Part shown: in pieces, positions 23,229 to 31,742 of the stretch
Position numbering within the stretch: the first letter of the stretch is position 1
Layout: the number at the start of each line of letters is the position of its first letter
From: Bacillota bacterium
GTDB taxonomy: Bacteria > Vulcanimicrobiota > SpSt-956 > JAKJGF01
NCBI GenBank assembly: GCA_022704525.1
Contig: JAKJGF010000016.1
Location: 1 to 37,335, forward strand
DNA: 37,335 nucleotides
Direction: 5' to 3'
Position numbers and translations under genes: made by a program
The notes under the pieces: model-generated
Told to the model about the DNA's origin: nothing
The model's input: the letters and a program-made list of their open reading frames with translations, nothing else
Databases searched by the model: none

Positions 23229-24542
23229 CTACACACATATTATTTTATTTGCTCTTCCTATGGAATAATATTTAAAGCCCAGTTTTTCAAGACGATGAGA
23301 ATTAAATATATTTCTTCCGTCAAATATGGTAGTACAATCTGTTTCGTTTTTTATTTTTAAAAAATCCAGTTCCTTAAATACCTTCCATTCTGTAACAAAA
23401 ACAGCTGCTATTGAACCTGATATTGCATCATAGGCATCCTGTGCATAATAGAGATGAGGATAAATTTCTTTTACATTATCCATTGCAGCCGGGTCATAAA
23501 CTCTTAAGTTTGCACCTTCTTTTTTTAAAATTTCTAAAATTCTCAGGCTCGGTGCCTGTCTTATATCATCAGTATCAGGTTTAAAAGAAAGTCCTAAAAT
23601 AGCAATATCTTTATTTTTCACCCCATGGAGAGTATCTATGATTTTAGTAATAAAATATTCTCTCTGATATATATTTATATCTTCTACTGATTTCAGAATT
23701 GCGGGATTTACCCCTACTTTCTGTGCTATAGCCATAAAAGCGGAAACATCTTTTGGAAAACATGACCCACCGAAACCTATACCTGCATTTAAAAAATCCA
23801 TACCAATCCTTTTATCCATGCCGATTCCTATTTTAACTTTACTTATATCAGCTCCTGTTTTTTCGCAGATACTGGCTACAAAATTGATAAAGGAAATCTT
23901 TGTAGCAAGAAAAGCATTTGATGCGTGTTTAATTAATTCGGCACTGTTTATATCTGTGATTAATATGGGGGCATTCAGAGGAGTATAAATCTGTATTAAT
24001 AAATTTGCTGCCTTGTCGCTATTAACACCTATTACAATACGATCCGAATGAATAAAGTCATGAACTGCAGTTCCTTCCCTTAGAAATTCCGGATTAGAAG
24101 CAATATCGTAAGATATACTCTTATCTTCAAGATATTCATATATGAGTTTATCTAACCATTCTCCCGTCTGTACAGGAACAGTACTTTTTTCCACAACAAG
24201 TTTGTAGGAATCCATATGTTGTGCTATTTCTCTTACAACCTGTTTTACTGCTCCGAGGTTTGCACTGCCATCCGGTAAAGAAGGTGTTCCGACACATAAA
24301 AATATAACCTCGCTGTGTTTGACTCCATCTCCTATTTCACTGCTGAATTTGAGACGCCCTTCATTTACATTATATCTAATCAGTGGTTCCAGGGATGGTT
24401 CATAAAAAGGCACCTTACCTTCATTAAGTTTTTTGATTTTATTAATATTATTATCAACACATATAACATTATGACCTATTTCTGCGAGACATGTCCCTGT
24501 TACAAGTCCTACATAGCCGGAACCTATTATAGAAATGTTCAT
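23229..24542 (-). CDS. ugd: UDP-glucose 6-dehydrogenase
   Basis: This enzyme oxidises UDP-glucose to UDP-glucuronate with two NAD+ in the cytoplasm, supplying uronic acid for surface polysaccharide. The 437-aa length fits the family. The N-terminal Rossmann motif is GSGYVGLVTGTCLAEIGHNV (residues 7-26) with the NAD-contacting VCVD-like IICVDNN. The catalytic-Cys motif is GGSCFPKDV with Cys261. NPEFLREGTAV and GLSFKPDTDDIRQAPS are the other family signatures. AAGGGAG precedes the ATG. It is transcribed divergently from the cytidylyltransferase module, from a promoter in the 111-bp gap. Confidence 0.95.
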   Translation of the reverse strand: MNISIIGSGYVGLVTGTCLAEIGHNVICVDNNINKIKKLNEGKVPFYEPSLEPLIRYNVNEGRLKFSSEIGDGVKHSEVIFLCVGTPSLPDGSANLGAVKQVVREIAQHMDSYKLVVEKSTVPVQTGEWLDKLIYEYLEDKSISYDIASNPEFLREGTAVHDFIHSDRIVIGVNSDKAANLLIQIYTPLNAPILITDINSAELIKHASNAFLATKISFINFVASICEKTGADISKVKIGIGMDKRIGMDFLNAGIGFGGSCFPKDVSAFMAIAQKVGVNPAILKSVEDINIYQREYFITKIIDTLHGVKNKDIAILGLSFKPDTDDIRQAPSLRILEILKKEGANLRVYDPAAMDNVKEIYPHLYYAQDAYDAISGSIAAVFVTEWKVFKELDFLKIKNETDCTTIFDGRNIFNSHRLEKLGFKYYSIGRANKIICV

Positions 24543-24578
24543 ACTTATTCTCCCTTCATTAGTGTAAATAGTTTTTTT

Positions 24579-24607
24579 ATATTACAATAAATATTGTTTT
24601 TTTTCAA
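24579..24607 (-). promoter_or_regulatory. Promoter for ugd
   Basis: On the minus strand TTGAAA (24607-24602), 17 bp, TAATAT (24584-24579). It is well placed 37 bp before the ATG and overlaps the oppositely directed candidate at 24594-24622. Confidence 0.5.
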
Positions 24608-24622
24608 TCTTTTTGATAAGAT
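24594..24622 (+). promoter_or_regulatory. Candidate promoter for the phosphonate/CDP module
   Basis: TTGTTT (24594-24599), 17-bp spacer, TAAGAT (24617-24622), 31 bp before the ATG of the cytidylyltransferase. Both boxes are imperfect. A CTACA/TGTAG inverted pair with the ribosome site AGGGG in its loop lies just before the ATG. Confidence 0.35.
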
Positions 24623-24653
24623 TTAATAAAATCTACAGGGGAAAGTGTAGAAT

Positions 24654-25361
24654 ATGAGTAAAGTTTATGGGCTTATACTGGCTTCAGGAACTGGTGAGAG
24701 GGCAGGTTTCCCTGTTCCAAAACAGTTTATAAAAGTTGCAGGTAAGACAATCCTTGAATACAGTCTGGATGCTTTTGAGAGAAGTGATAAAGTAGATGAA
24801 ATAATTACAATAATTCATCCTGAATTTAAAGATTTAACAGAAAAAATTATAAAAAATAAATATAAAAAGGTTACAAAAGTCTTAAAGGGAGGCAGAATAA
24901 GACAGGAAAGTTCTTATAGAGGAATATACGCCATAGATGATGAACATTCTTTTGTTCTTATCCATGATGGTGTAAGGCCTTTTATCTCTCAGAAAATTAT
25001 AGATAATTGTATAGATGCCTTGAAATACTATGATGCAGTGGCAGTCGCCATACCGAGTGTAGATACCCTGATAGAAATTAATGATTCAAAGTTTATCTGT
25101 CATATACCTGACAGAAGGTCTATTATGAGAGTTCAGACTCCCCAGGCATTTAAATTAGGGATAATTAAAAAAGCTCATAATCTGGCTTTAATTGATAAAG
25201 AAGTTGAATTTACAGATGATTGCAGTCTTGTTTTAAAATATAAATGTGCTGAAGTTTATGTTGTTAATGGTGAAGAAAGAAATATAAAAATCACCTATCC
25301 TGAGGATCTATTGATGTTTGAAAAGTTTTTAGAAGAGAAAGGGATGGGGAGTAAGGAATGA
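24654..25361 (+). CDS. IspD/TarI-like cytidylyltransferase
   Basis: This enzyme transfers CMP from CTP to a phosphate- or phosphonate-bearing substrate. The 235-aa length matches IspD/TarI/PntC relatives. The nucleotide-binding loop is LILASGTGERAGFPVPKQF, with the conserved Lys23. Downstream are GGRIRQESSYRG, VLIHDGVRPF, AVAIPSVDTLIE and the QTPQAF motif followed by EFTDDCSLV. IspD itself makes CDP-methylerythritol. Here the neighbours are a phosphonopyruvate decarboxylase, an alcohol dehydrogenase and a TagF-type transferase, so a CMP-phosphonate (2-hydroxyethylphosphonate) or CDP-alditol product is more likely. No isoprenoid genes are near. First gene of a tightly packed four-gene unit. 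Confidence 0.85.
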   Translation: MSKVYGLILASGTGERAGFPVPKQFIKVAGKTILEYSLDAFERSDKVDEIITIIHPEFKDLTEKIIKNKYKKVTKVLKGGRIRQESSYRGIYAIDDEHSFVLIHDGVRPFISQKIIDNCIDALKYYDAVAVAIPSVDTLIEINDSKFICHIPDRRSIMRVQTPQAFKLGIIKKAHNLALIDKEVEFTDDCSLVLKYKCAEVYVVNGEERNIKITYPEDLLMFEKFLEEKGMGSKE

Positions 25362-25373
25362 AGGAGGCCAGAA

Positions 25374-26501
25374 ATGCTAAACAATAAAACCTTTTATAAT
25401 TTACTTATAGAGAATGGTATAACTTTCTTTACAGGCGTTCCCGATTCACTTCTGAAGGATTTTCTTGCTTATGTGACTGAACAGACAGATAAAGATAATC
25501 ATATAATCACTGCCAATGAGGGTAATGCCATAGCTCTTGCGGCAGGTTATCATCTGGCTACGGGGAAAATTGGTCTTGTTTATATGCAGAATTCGGGCAT
25601 GGGTAATGCTTTTAATCCTCTGACTTCTCTCGTGGATAAAGAAGTATACAGTATTCCTGTCCTTCTTTTAATAGGATGGCGGGGAGAACCGGGGAAAAAA
25701 GATGAACCACAGCATATAAAACAGGGAAGAATTACAGAAGACCTGCTGAAAGTTCTTGAAATTCCTTTCACTATTTTACCGGATGATCCAGATAGGGCCA
25801 GAGAGGTAATAGAAAGAGCAATGGTTTTTATGAGGAAAGAAAGTGTACCTTTTGCTATTCTAGTTCGTAAAGGTACTTTCCATACACATAAATTTAAAGA
25901 TGAAGGAGAAGAAATTTATCCTCTTAACCGTGAAGAAGCAATAAAAATTATTATAAATAACCTGTCTTTACAGGATATTGTCATATCCACAACAGGTATG
26001 GCTTCAAGAGAACTCTTTGAATACAGAGAAGAAAGGAAAGAAGATCATAAAAGGGATTTTTTAACTGTTGGTTCTATGGGACATGCTTCTCAAATTGCTC
26101 TTGGTATTTCCCTATGGAGAGACAGTAATGTTTACTGTCTGGATGGCGACGGGGCTTTTATTATGCATATGGGAGGATTAAGTGTTATAGGAAGTAGAGG
26201 TCTCAGAAATTTTAAACACATAGTAATTAATAATGGTTCTCATGATAGTGTGGGAGGACAACCTACAGAAGGATTTAATATTAATATAACCTCTGTGGCA
26301 GGTGCCTGTGGGTACAGAAGTGTTTTTATGGCATATACAGAAGAAGATATTATAGAAAAATTTAATTTACTAAAAAAGGCAGAAGGCCCCTCTCTTCTGG
26401 AAATTAGAGTAAAAAAAGGAGCAAGAAAAAATCTTGGTAGACCTACAATAAGCCCTGTGGAAAATAAAAGGTCTTTTATGAATTTTCTTATGCAAGAATA
26501 G
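25374..26501 (+). CDS. Phosphonopyruvate decarboxylase
   Basis: This thiamine-diphosphate enzyme converts phosphonopyruvate to phosphonoacetaldehyde and CO2, the step that drives phosphonate synthesis forward. The 375-aa length matches the family. It shows the N-terminal FFTGVPDSLLKDF, catalytic Glu49 in ANEGNAIALAAGYH, and the ThDP motif CLDGDGAFIMHMGGLSVIGS with GDG at 258-260 and NN at 286-287, then GSHDSVGGQPTEGF. The last block is characteristic of phosphonopyruvate rather than general pyruvate decarboxylases. The related sulfopyruvate decarboxylase is the main alternative. GGAGG lies 8 bp upstream. The TAG stop overlaps the GTG start of the next gene. No PEP mutase, its normal partner, is in the window. 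Confidence 0.9.
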   Translation: MLNNKTFYNLLIENGITFFTGVPDSLLKDFLAYVTEQTDKDNHIITANEGNAIALAAGYHLATGKIGLVYMQNSGMGNAFNPLTSLVDKEVYSIPVLLLIGWRGEPGKKDEPQHIKQGRITEDLLKVLEIPFTILPDDPDRAREVIERAMVFMRKESVPFAILVRKGTFHTHKFKDEGEEIYPLNREEAIKIIINNLSLQDIVISTTGMASRELFEYREERKEDHKRDFLTVGSMGHASQIALGISLWRDSNVYCLDGDGAFIMHMGGLSVIGSRGLRNFKHIVINNGSHDSVGGQPTEGFNINITSVAGACGYRSVFMAYTEEDIIEKFNLLKKAEGPSLLEIRVKKGARKNLGRPTISPVENKRSFMNFLMQE

Positions 26502-27634
26502 TGCAGACTATCTATTCAGGATATGGTACCTGTAAAGAACTTCATAATATACTTAAGAAATGCTTCCCTGAAAAGATATTTTTTGTTACAGGAAAAGATT
26601 CCTATTCTTCATCAGGTGCTAAAGACTTACTTGAACCTGTAATGAAGGAGTTTAAATACATCAGGTTTTTTGATTTCAGGCTAAACCCCCGGGTGGAAGA
26701 TATAAAAAAGGGAATGGAGATGTTTAAGAAAGAGAAATGTGATTTTGTCCTGGCTGTGGGCGGTGGAAGTGTTATGGATATGGGAAAGGCTGTCTCTTTA
26801 CTCGTAACCCGGAAGGGTAAAACGGAAGATTATATAAGGGGTGAACTTTTCGGAGAGGAGAGGAAGATACCTTCTCTTATGATACCTTCTACTGCCGGCA
26901 CAGGGAGTGAATCTACCCATTTTTCCGTTGTATATATAGGAAAAGAAAAATATTCTTTAAGTCATCCTTCTCTGTTACCTGATTACGCTATTCTGGATCC
27001 TTCCTTTACGGAAAATCTCTCTCCCTATATAACAGCATGTTCCGGTATGGATGCTTTATGTCAGGCTATCGAATCCTTCTGGTCTGTAAATTCCACAGAA
27101 GAATCCAGAAGGTACAGTAAAAAAGCAATAAGTCTGGTTTTTGAGAACATTGGTACCTGTGTAAATAAACCGGATAAAAAATCCAGAGAGAATATGCTTA
27201 TAGCAGCTAATCTGGCCGGGAAAGCCATAAATATCGCTCAGACTACAGCAGCTCATGCCGTGTCATATCCTATTACATCTTATTTTAATGTACCTCACGG
27301 CCATGCTGTCGCTTTAACTCTGCCTTATTTTATTGAATTCAATTATAATATTTCTGAAAAGAGTCTTCAGGATAGACGTGGTGTTGAGTTTTTAAACAAT
27401 ATTATGAAGGAATTGCTTCAAACCCTGGAGGCAAGTAGTCCAGAGGAAGGTAAGGAAAAAGTATTAAATATTATGAGAGAAATTAACCTGGAAACAGATT
27501 TAATAAAACTTGGTATTAATAGAGATAATATAGATATAATCATAAAAAACGGTTTTAACCCGCAGAGAGTTAAGAATAATCCAATAATTCTTACAGAGGA
27601 GGCTTTGCGTTTTTTACTGGAGAGTATTCTTTAG
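26501..27634 (+). CDS. Iron-type alcohol dehydrogenase, probable phosphonoacetaldehyde reductase
   Basis: This group III alcohol dehydrogenase (377 aa) would reduce phosphonoacetaldehyde to 2-hydroxyethylphosphonate. GGGSVMDMGKAV (87-98) binds NAD(P)H and MIPSTAGTGSESTHFSV is the second family signature. Metal ligands appear as Asp184, His252 and His266. The position usually filled by His four residues after the Asp (D-A-L-x-H) is Gln188, a variant that also occurs in this sub-branch, I believe. It starts with GTG, one base overlapping the decarboxylase stop, so the two are translationally coupled. The coupling, and the paired order decarboxylase-dehydrogenase, argue for consecutive reactions. 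Confidence 0.85.
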   Translation: MQTIYSGYGTCKELHNILKKCFPEKIFFVTGKDSYSSSGAKDLLEPVMKEFKYIRFFDFRLNPRVEDIKKGMEMFKKEKCDFVLAVGGGSVMDMGKAVSLLVTRKGKTEDYIRGELFGEERKIPSLMIPSTAGTGSESTHFSVVYIGKEKYSLSHPSLLPDYAILDPSFTENLSPYITACSGMDALCQAIESFWSVNSTEESRRYSKKAISLVFENIGTCVNKPDKKSRENMLIAANLAGKAINIAQTTAAHAVSYPITSYFNVPHGHAVALTLPYFIEFNYNISEKSLQDRRGVEFLNNIMKELLQTLEASSPEEGKEKVLNIMREINLETDLIKLGINRDNIDIIIKNGFNPQRVKNNPIILTEEALRFLLESIL

Positions 27635-27637
27635 AAA

Positions 27638-28879
27638 ATGGAAAAATTCAAAAAGTCTTTTTTTACTTATATAAAATATGGTCTTTATTTTATTATAGGG
27701 TGGCTTTTTATTGTCCCTCTTTCTTATCTTATACCGAAGAAAAAGAATTTATTTCTTTTTACAGGCACAAATGATGGTATATTTATAGATAATATTAAAT
27801 ATCTCTTTATTCATATATGCAGTTTAAAAGAGAAGGAAAGAGAATTTTATTTTTTTACTGAAAACAAAAGAACTTTTCAGGAATTAAAAGAGAAAAAGCT
27901 TCCTGTTATTTTTTATCCTTCCCTGACTGCTATTTTGATTCTTTTAAGAGCTTCTACCCTTATAGTGGATAATTACTGGTGGTACAGAAATATGAAATAT
28001 TATCTCTTATACAGAAGTTATAAGGTTCAAATGTGGCATGCCCTGGGTATTAAAGCAATAGGAACCGATATGCTAAAGGTTTTGAGTTGGCCGAAAAGAT
28101 TATTTAAAAAGTGTATTTACATCCTGGGAGGTCTCTATGTGAATTATGATTTATTACTTCACACATCGGAGTTTTATATAAAAAATTATTTTGAAGGAGC
28201 TATTGAATTTAAAAAAGCTCTTGTCTGCGGTTATCCCAGAAATGATTGTTTTTTTCAGGAAATAAATGATCTTATCTTACTGGAAACAGACATAAGAGCA
28301 ATAGAAAAAACAAAGGAAGCTAAAAAGAATGGATATAAAGTAATTTTATATGGCCCCACCTTCAGTGGAAGCGGAAGAGATCCCATAATGGACAGGGCTT
28401 TAAATATAGAAAGACTCCAGGAATTTGTAAAGAAATATAAAATTCTTTTTGTTTTCAAATTCCATCACAATCCCAGACATAAATATGAAATAAAAGAAAG
28501 TGAAAATATTATAGTATATAACAATTTCAAAGATATGTACCCCCTGTTGCCTCTGGTGGATCTTTTAATTTCAGATTATTCTTCCATACATATGGACTGT
28601 CTTTTAATAGATAAACCCTGTATATTTTTTCCCTATGATTATGAAGATTATATCAGGAGAAATGGTGAACTAAAGTTTTCTTATGACTGGATAGCTCCGG
28701 GGCCTAAATGCAATACCCAGGAAGAACTTGAAGAGGAAATAATAAAATATCTCATAGAAAAAAAAGATGATTATAAAGAGAAAAGAAAAGATTTATTAGA
28801 GGTAGTATTTAAATATAAAGATGGGAAATCCTCGGAGAGGATGTGGAATATAATAAAAGAAGAAAGAATGACACCATAA
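27638..28879 (+). CDS. TagF-like CDP-glycerol glycerophosphotransferase-family protein
   Basis: Members of this family (PF04464-type) transfer glycerol- or ribitol-phosphate from a CDP-alditol to a glycan or teichoic acid acceptor at the inner face of the membrane. The 413-aa protein has a hydrophobic N-terminal segment (about 14-30) and the family blocks MWHALGIKAIG, ILYGPTFSG, FVFKFHHNP, LISDYSSIHMDCLLIDKPCI and FFPYDYEDYIRR. The D-Y-S-S motif belongs to the CDP-binding C-terminal domain. In this operon the donor could be CMP-2-hydroxyethylphosphonate instead of CDP-glycerol, which would phosphonate-decorate a glycan. Start is 3 bp after the dehydrogenase stop. It converges on the next gene with a 13-bp gap. 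Confidence 0.87.
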   Translation: MEKFKKSFFTYIKYGLYFIIGWLFIVPLSYLIPKKKNLFLFTGTNDGIFIDNIKYLFIHICSLKEKEREFYFFTENKRTFQELKEKKLPVIFYPSLTAILILLRASTLIVDNYWWYRNMKYYLLYRSYKVQMWHALGIKAIGTDMLKVLSWPKRLFKKCIYILGGLYVNYDLLLHTSEFYIKNYFEGAIEFKKALVCGYPRNDCFFQEINDLILLETDIRAIEKTKEAKKNGYKVILYGPTFSGSGRDPIMDRALNIERLQEFVKKYKILFVFKFHHNPRHKYEIKESENIIVYNNFKDMYPLLPLVDLLISDYSSIHMDCLLIDKPCIFFPYDYEDYIRRNGELKFSYDWIAPGPKCNTQEELEEEIIKYLIEKKDDYKEKRKDLLEVVFKYKDGKSSERMWNIIKEERMTP

Positions 28880-28892
28880 AAATCCCTGAATA

Positions 28893-30005
28893 TCATTGAT
28901 CTATTTTATTAATATCCTGATTTTCTTTAAAGCCTGTATAAAGAGGAAAGCGCGGATAAAGTGCCGATTTTCTTGAAGCAATATATAATTTTACTCCATA
29001 AGGTCTTAAAATAAATCTCTCCAACATATCCATAAATACATCTACCGGCAAACAGAAGTGGAATTTTTTTGATATCTTAACATCATAAGTGGAATGATGT
29101 TTTTCCGGTTCACCCTTGTTCGGCAGAGGGCAGGAATTATAACTTTCCGGATTAACCTCCCAGAAATAATCCTTACTTTTAAGGTCAGCCCCTATAATAA
29201 TTATTTCTTTATATCCGGCTAACATAGCAAAAGTGATTAAACCATTTATAGTTGCACGATGTTTTATAATCCAGTTATAGTTAAATAATTTAAAATAGTC
29301 CATATAAAGGCAAAAAAGCAGGACTAATTTTATGAAAGAAACTGACGTTGCTCTGAAACCATGAGCTGCATAAAGGTATAGATTATCCCTGAATTTTTCA
29401 GGCAAATCCTTAAAATCTACCGTGTAATCATACCAGACCTTATAGTCACATATAAATGGTACTTTTGCATAAGCCTCTTCCCTGTACTTAAGCCATGTTA
29501 ACCATATGTTAAAGGAAGAGCTTCTTTCCTGTTCATTATGCCGATCCAGATAAGTCCCTCCAATAGCCTCGAAAAAATAATATGTTGGTATAAAATCGTG
29601 AATCAACCAGTGGTTAAAACCTATGCTATCGTATTTTCCTATATGTTCCCAATCCTGTGGTGTTAAATCATTCACAGTAGAGCCGCTTGCTAAAAGAAAT
29701 ATTCTGTCACTCTTTTTAATTTTCGTTATATCGAGATCTTTGAGATCACGTGCTTCTCCTTTATTCTTCATCAGTTTAATAATTTTTCTTATATCTTCAG
29801 TTCTATACAGATCTTTTGTAAAAGAAATTAAATCAAAGAAACGATCTTTGGAATTACTGGAAAATATTGATAATATAAGGAAAAGAGGGCTCCACATCCA
29901 TACACGAATATGTCTGAAGGCATAAAACCAGATACCTTTTAGCCCCTTTTTCTTATATATACGCTCTGCTATTTTTAGCTTATCTGCAAAGAAACTATAT
30001 GTCAT
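28893..30005 (-). CDS. GT42-like putative sialyl/nonulosonyl transferase
   Basis: The 370-aa protein (start ATG 30005, with GGGAG eight bases upstream; a GTG at 30020 is less likely) has an N-terminal helical part with a short hydrophobic segment (about 38-48). A nucleotide-binding-like core follows: IFLLASGSTVNDL at 102-114, IGFNHWLIHDFIPTYYFFEA, NGLITFAMLAGYKEIIIIGA at 254-273, then HHST with His303/His304 and a final VKLYIASRKSALYPRFPLY. Campylobacter CstII (GT42) has the same order: AGNGPSL, ANALGYK-like helix with strand, a catalytic His followed by Ser, and VNIYALCDDSILANHFPL. This is recognition from memory, not alignment. Lying beside a CMP-nonulosonate operon it is the natural transferase candidate. 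DUF115-type proteins are the alternative. Confidence 0.55.
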   Translation of the reverse strand: MTYSFFADKLKIAERIYKKKGLKGIWFYAFRHIRVWMWSPLFLILSIFSSNSKDRFFDLISFTKDLYRTEDIRKIIKLMKNKGEARDLKDLDITKIKKSDRIFLLASGSTVNDLTPQDWEHIGKYDSIGFNHWLIHDFIPTYYFFEAIGGTYLDRHNEQERSSSFNIWLTWLKYREEAYAKVPFICDYKVWYDYTVDFKDLPEKFRDNLYLYAAHGFRATSVSFIKLVLLFCLYMDYFKLFNYNWIIKHRATINGLITFAMLAGYKEIIIIGADLKSKDYFWEVNPESYNSCPLPNKGEPEKHHSTYDVKISKKFHFCLPVDVFMDMLERFILRPYGVKLYIASRKSALYPRFPLYTGFKENQDINKIDQ

Positions 30006-30033
30006 GATTTTTACTCCCACAGGAATTTTTTAT

Positions 30034-30855
30034 CTCCCATTCCGCACCCCTAAAGTTAGAAAAAACGGAATTAATTGTAGGATATAAAAAATAATTCTAT
30101 GGAGTAGGATAAAACTCCTTTTTAGTTGATGAATAGAAAAGGAAAATATATTAAGAGAAGTAACAAAGGAGGAATAATAATACGATATGGATATCCTGGA
30201 TAACATAGAGAGTTATGAAGTATATCAATTACCGATTTTCAAATCTTATGCAGACAAAATCGGTTTATTGGACATATAAATTCCTATGTAAAAAGCGAAA
30301 TGGATGTATCCGCTGGACTTATCGTATTGGGTATGATACTGGATATTTTGTCAGGTAGAAGTCCTTTTTATAAATTAGAATATTTTTTTCAGGACAAGGA
30401 TACAGAATTGTTGTCAGGTGAAAAAGTGGAGCTAAAAGTATTTAATGATGATAATGTAGGCCCTGTAATGGATCGTATATATGAATCTGGTACGATAAAA
30501 ATATTCAGCGAAATAGCGCTAAAAGCGATGAAAACATTTTCAATAGATAGTCGCTATGTGCATTTTGATACAACCAGTATAACAGTATATGGAGATTATG
30601 AGTTATGCGCCAATGAAGAAGATTTAGATATTTAATATCAAGAAAGAGACTATTGGTAAATTTTATCAAAGGAGGTTGGATTTTTTATAAATTAAATAGG
30701 AATATCAAAGTTTTTAAGATATTTTTGAATTAAACTTACTGATAAATTCGATTTTTAACTTTACTTTTCATCGAAAATAATAATATATTTTACTTATATT
30801 ACTAATTAAACAATAAGATTATCCGCTTGAATGAAAATAGGGTGCGGAATGGGAG
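30034..30855. mobile_element. IS1634-family remnant with perfect 16-bp inverted ends
   Basis: CTCCCATTCCGCACCC (30034-30049) is the exact inverse of 30840-30855. TTAT flanks both ends (30030-30033 and 30856-30859), a possible target duplication. The 822-bp unit contains only the N-terminal third of the transposase, so it is an internally deleted copy. It sits between the GT42-like gene and the NulO operon. Confidence 0.8.
30187..30635 (+). pseudogene. IS1634-type transposase fragment, frameshifted and truncated
   Basis: From ATG 30187 the frame reads NIESYEVYQLPIFKSYADKI and so on, up to a TAA at 30277-30279. Removing a duplicated AT (30274-30277) joins it to the second frame, which continues INSYVKSEMDVSAGLIVLGM through KVFNDDNVGPVMDRIYESG and DSRYVHFDTTSITVYGDYE to the stop at 30635. 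This is the DUF4277-type N-terminal domain of IS1634-family transposases, where HFDTTS marks the start of the DDE domain. Everything after that, including the remaining catalytic residues, is deleted. Not functional. Confidence 0.78.
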
Positions 30856-30929
30856 TTATAATTATACTGCTATCAAACATAAAAAAAGTATCGGCAGTCT
30901 ATCAATGCTGAAGAGCATAGTCATAAAAC

Positions 30930-31742
30930 TTATAAAGTCCACCCATCATCAACAACAATATTTTGTCCATTTACATATTCAGACATATCCGATAATAAGA
31001 ATAATAAAGTACCTTTTAAGTCTTCTGTATTAAGCATACCTTTTGAAAGACAATATTTTTGATAATTTTTTAAGAAAATTTCCGGTTGTCCGGAATAAAT
31101 ACCTCCAGGGCTGATACAGTTACATCGTATATTATACCCTTTAAAGTACTTTGCAATATATCTGGTAAGATGAATTATTCCGGCTTTAATAATTGCATAT
31201 TCGGCAGAGCTGGTCATTTGTTTACCATTAAATACAGCTCCTTCGTAAGTATCAAATTTCGGTGCCATAATACCTTGAATTGATGAAATATTTATAATAT
31301 TGCCGTACCCCTGCTTTTTATAAAATAAACAGAGTTCTCTTGTCCCCAGAAAACTTCCTCCTAACTGCATATTTACATTGGCGCAGAAATCTTCGAATTC
31401 AACTTCTTCAAAGGGTCTGCCCCAGTTTTCATTTCTGGGATAGGTACTATTAATAAAGGCATCAATTTTATTATATTTTTTCACCAGTATATTAATCATA
31501 TTTATTATTGAACTTTTTGAAGTAATATCCAGAGTAATAGCAGATAAACTATCTTTACCATACTTACTTTTACAATCATAGAGAAATTTATTACTTTGCT
31601 CTTCATTAATATCTGCGATTATTGCAATACCGGCATTTTCAATAACCATTTCTACAAAACTTCTGCCTATAAGGCCTGCTCCTCCTGCAATAACTATTAC
31701 CTTATCCTTTAATAATTCAGATTTTATATGTTTATCTCCCAT
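30930..31742 (-). CDS. ptmA: Short-chain dehydrogenase/reductase, PtmA-like
   Basis: The 270-aa SDR has the N-terminal nucleotide motif VIVIAGGAGLIGRSFVE (residues about 15-31), an INSTYP strand in place of NNAG, Ser in INISSIQGIMAPKFDTYEG and the catalytic pair in SAEYAIIKAG (Tyr-x3-Lys). The 'GIMAPKFDTYEG' stretch is typical of the PtmA branch found in flagellin-glycosylation and legionaminic-acid loci. In Campylobacter jejuni PtmA, PtmE and PtmF act in the GDP-sugar branch of legionaminic acid synthesis. It overlaps the cytidylyltransferase gene by 11 bp, and is last in the minus-strand operon. Confidence 0.8.
   Translation of the reverse strand: MGDKHIKSELLKDKVIVIAGGAGLIGRSFVEMVIENAGIAIIADINEEQSNKFLYDCKSKYGKDSLSAITLDITSKSSIINMINILVKKYNKIDAFINSTYPRNENWGRPFEEVEFEDFCANVNMQLGGSFLGTRELCLFYKKQGYGNIINISSIQGIMAPKFDTYEGAVFNGKQMTSSAEYAIIKAGIIHLTRYIAKYFKGYNIRCNCISPGGIYSGQPEIFLKNYQKYCLSKGMLNTEDLKGTLLFLLSDMSEYVNGQNIVVDDGWTL

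Noticed and set aside
24654-25361. Housekeeping IspD
   Set aside because: The fold fits, but no isoprenoid genes are near and the gene is packed with a phosphonate decarboxylase, an alcohol dehydrogenase and a TagF-type transferase, so a glycan-linked cytidylyltransferase is preferred, though IspD cannot be excluded.
30905-30918. Hairpin ATGCT-GAAG-AGCAT as terminator of the NulO operon
   Set aside because: The stem is only 5 bp and the T-run on the transcribed strand is about 16 bases away, so it is not a convincing intrinsic terminator.
30827-31033. 68-aa plus-strand frame at the IS right end
   Set aside because: It starts inside the IS end and runs antisense through the end of the SDR gene; chance frame.
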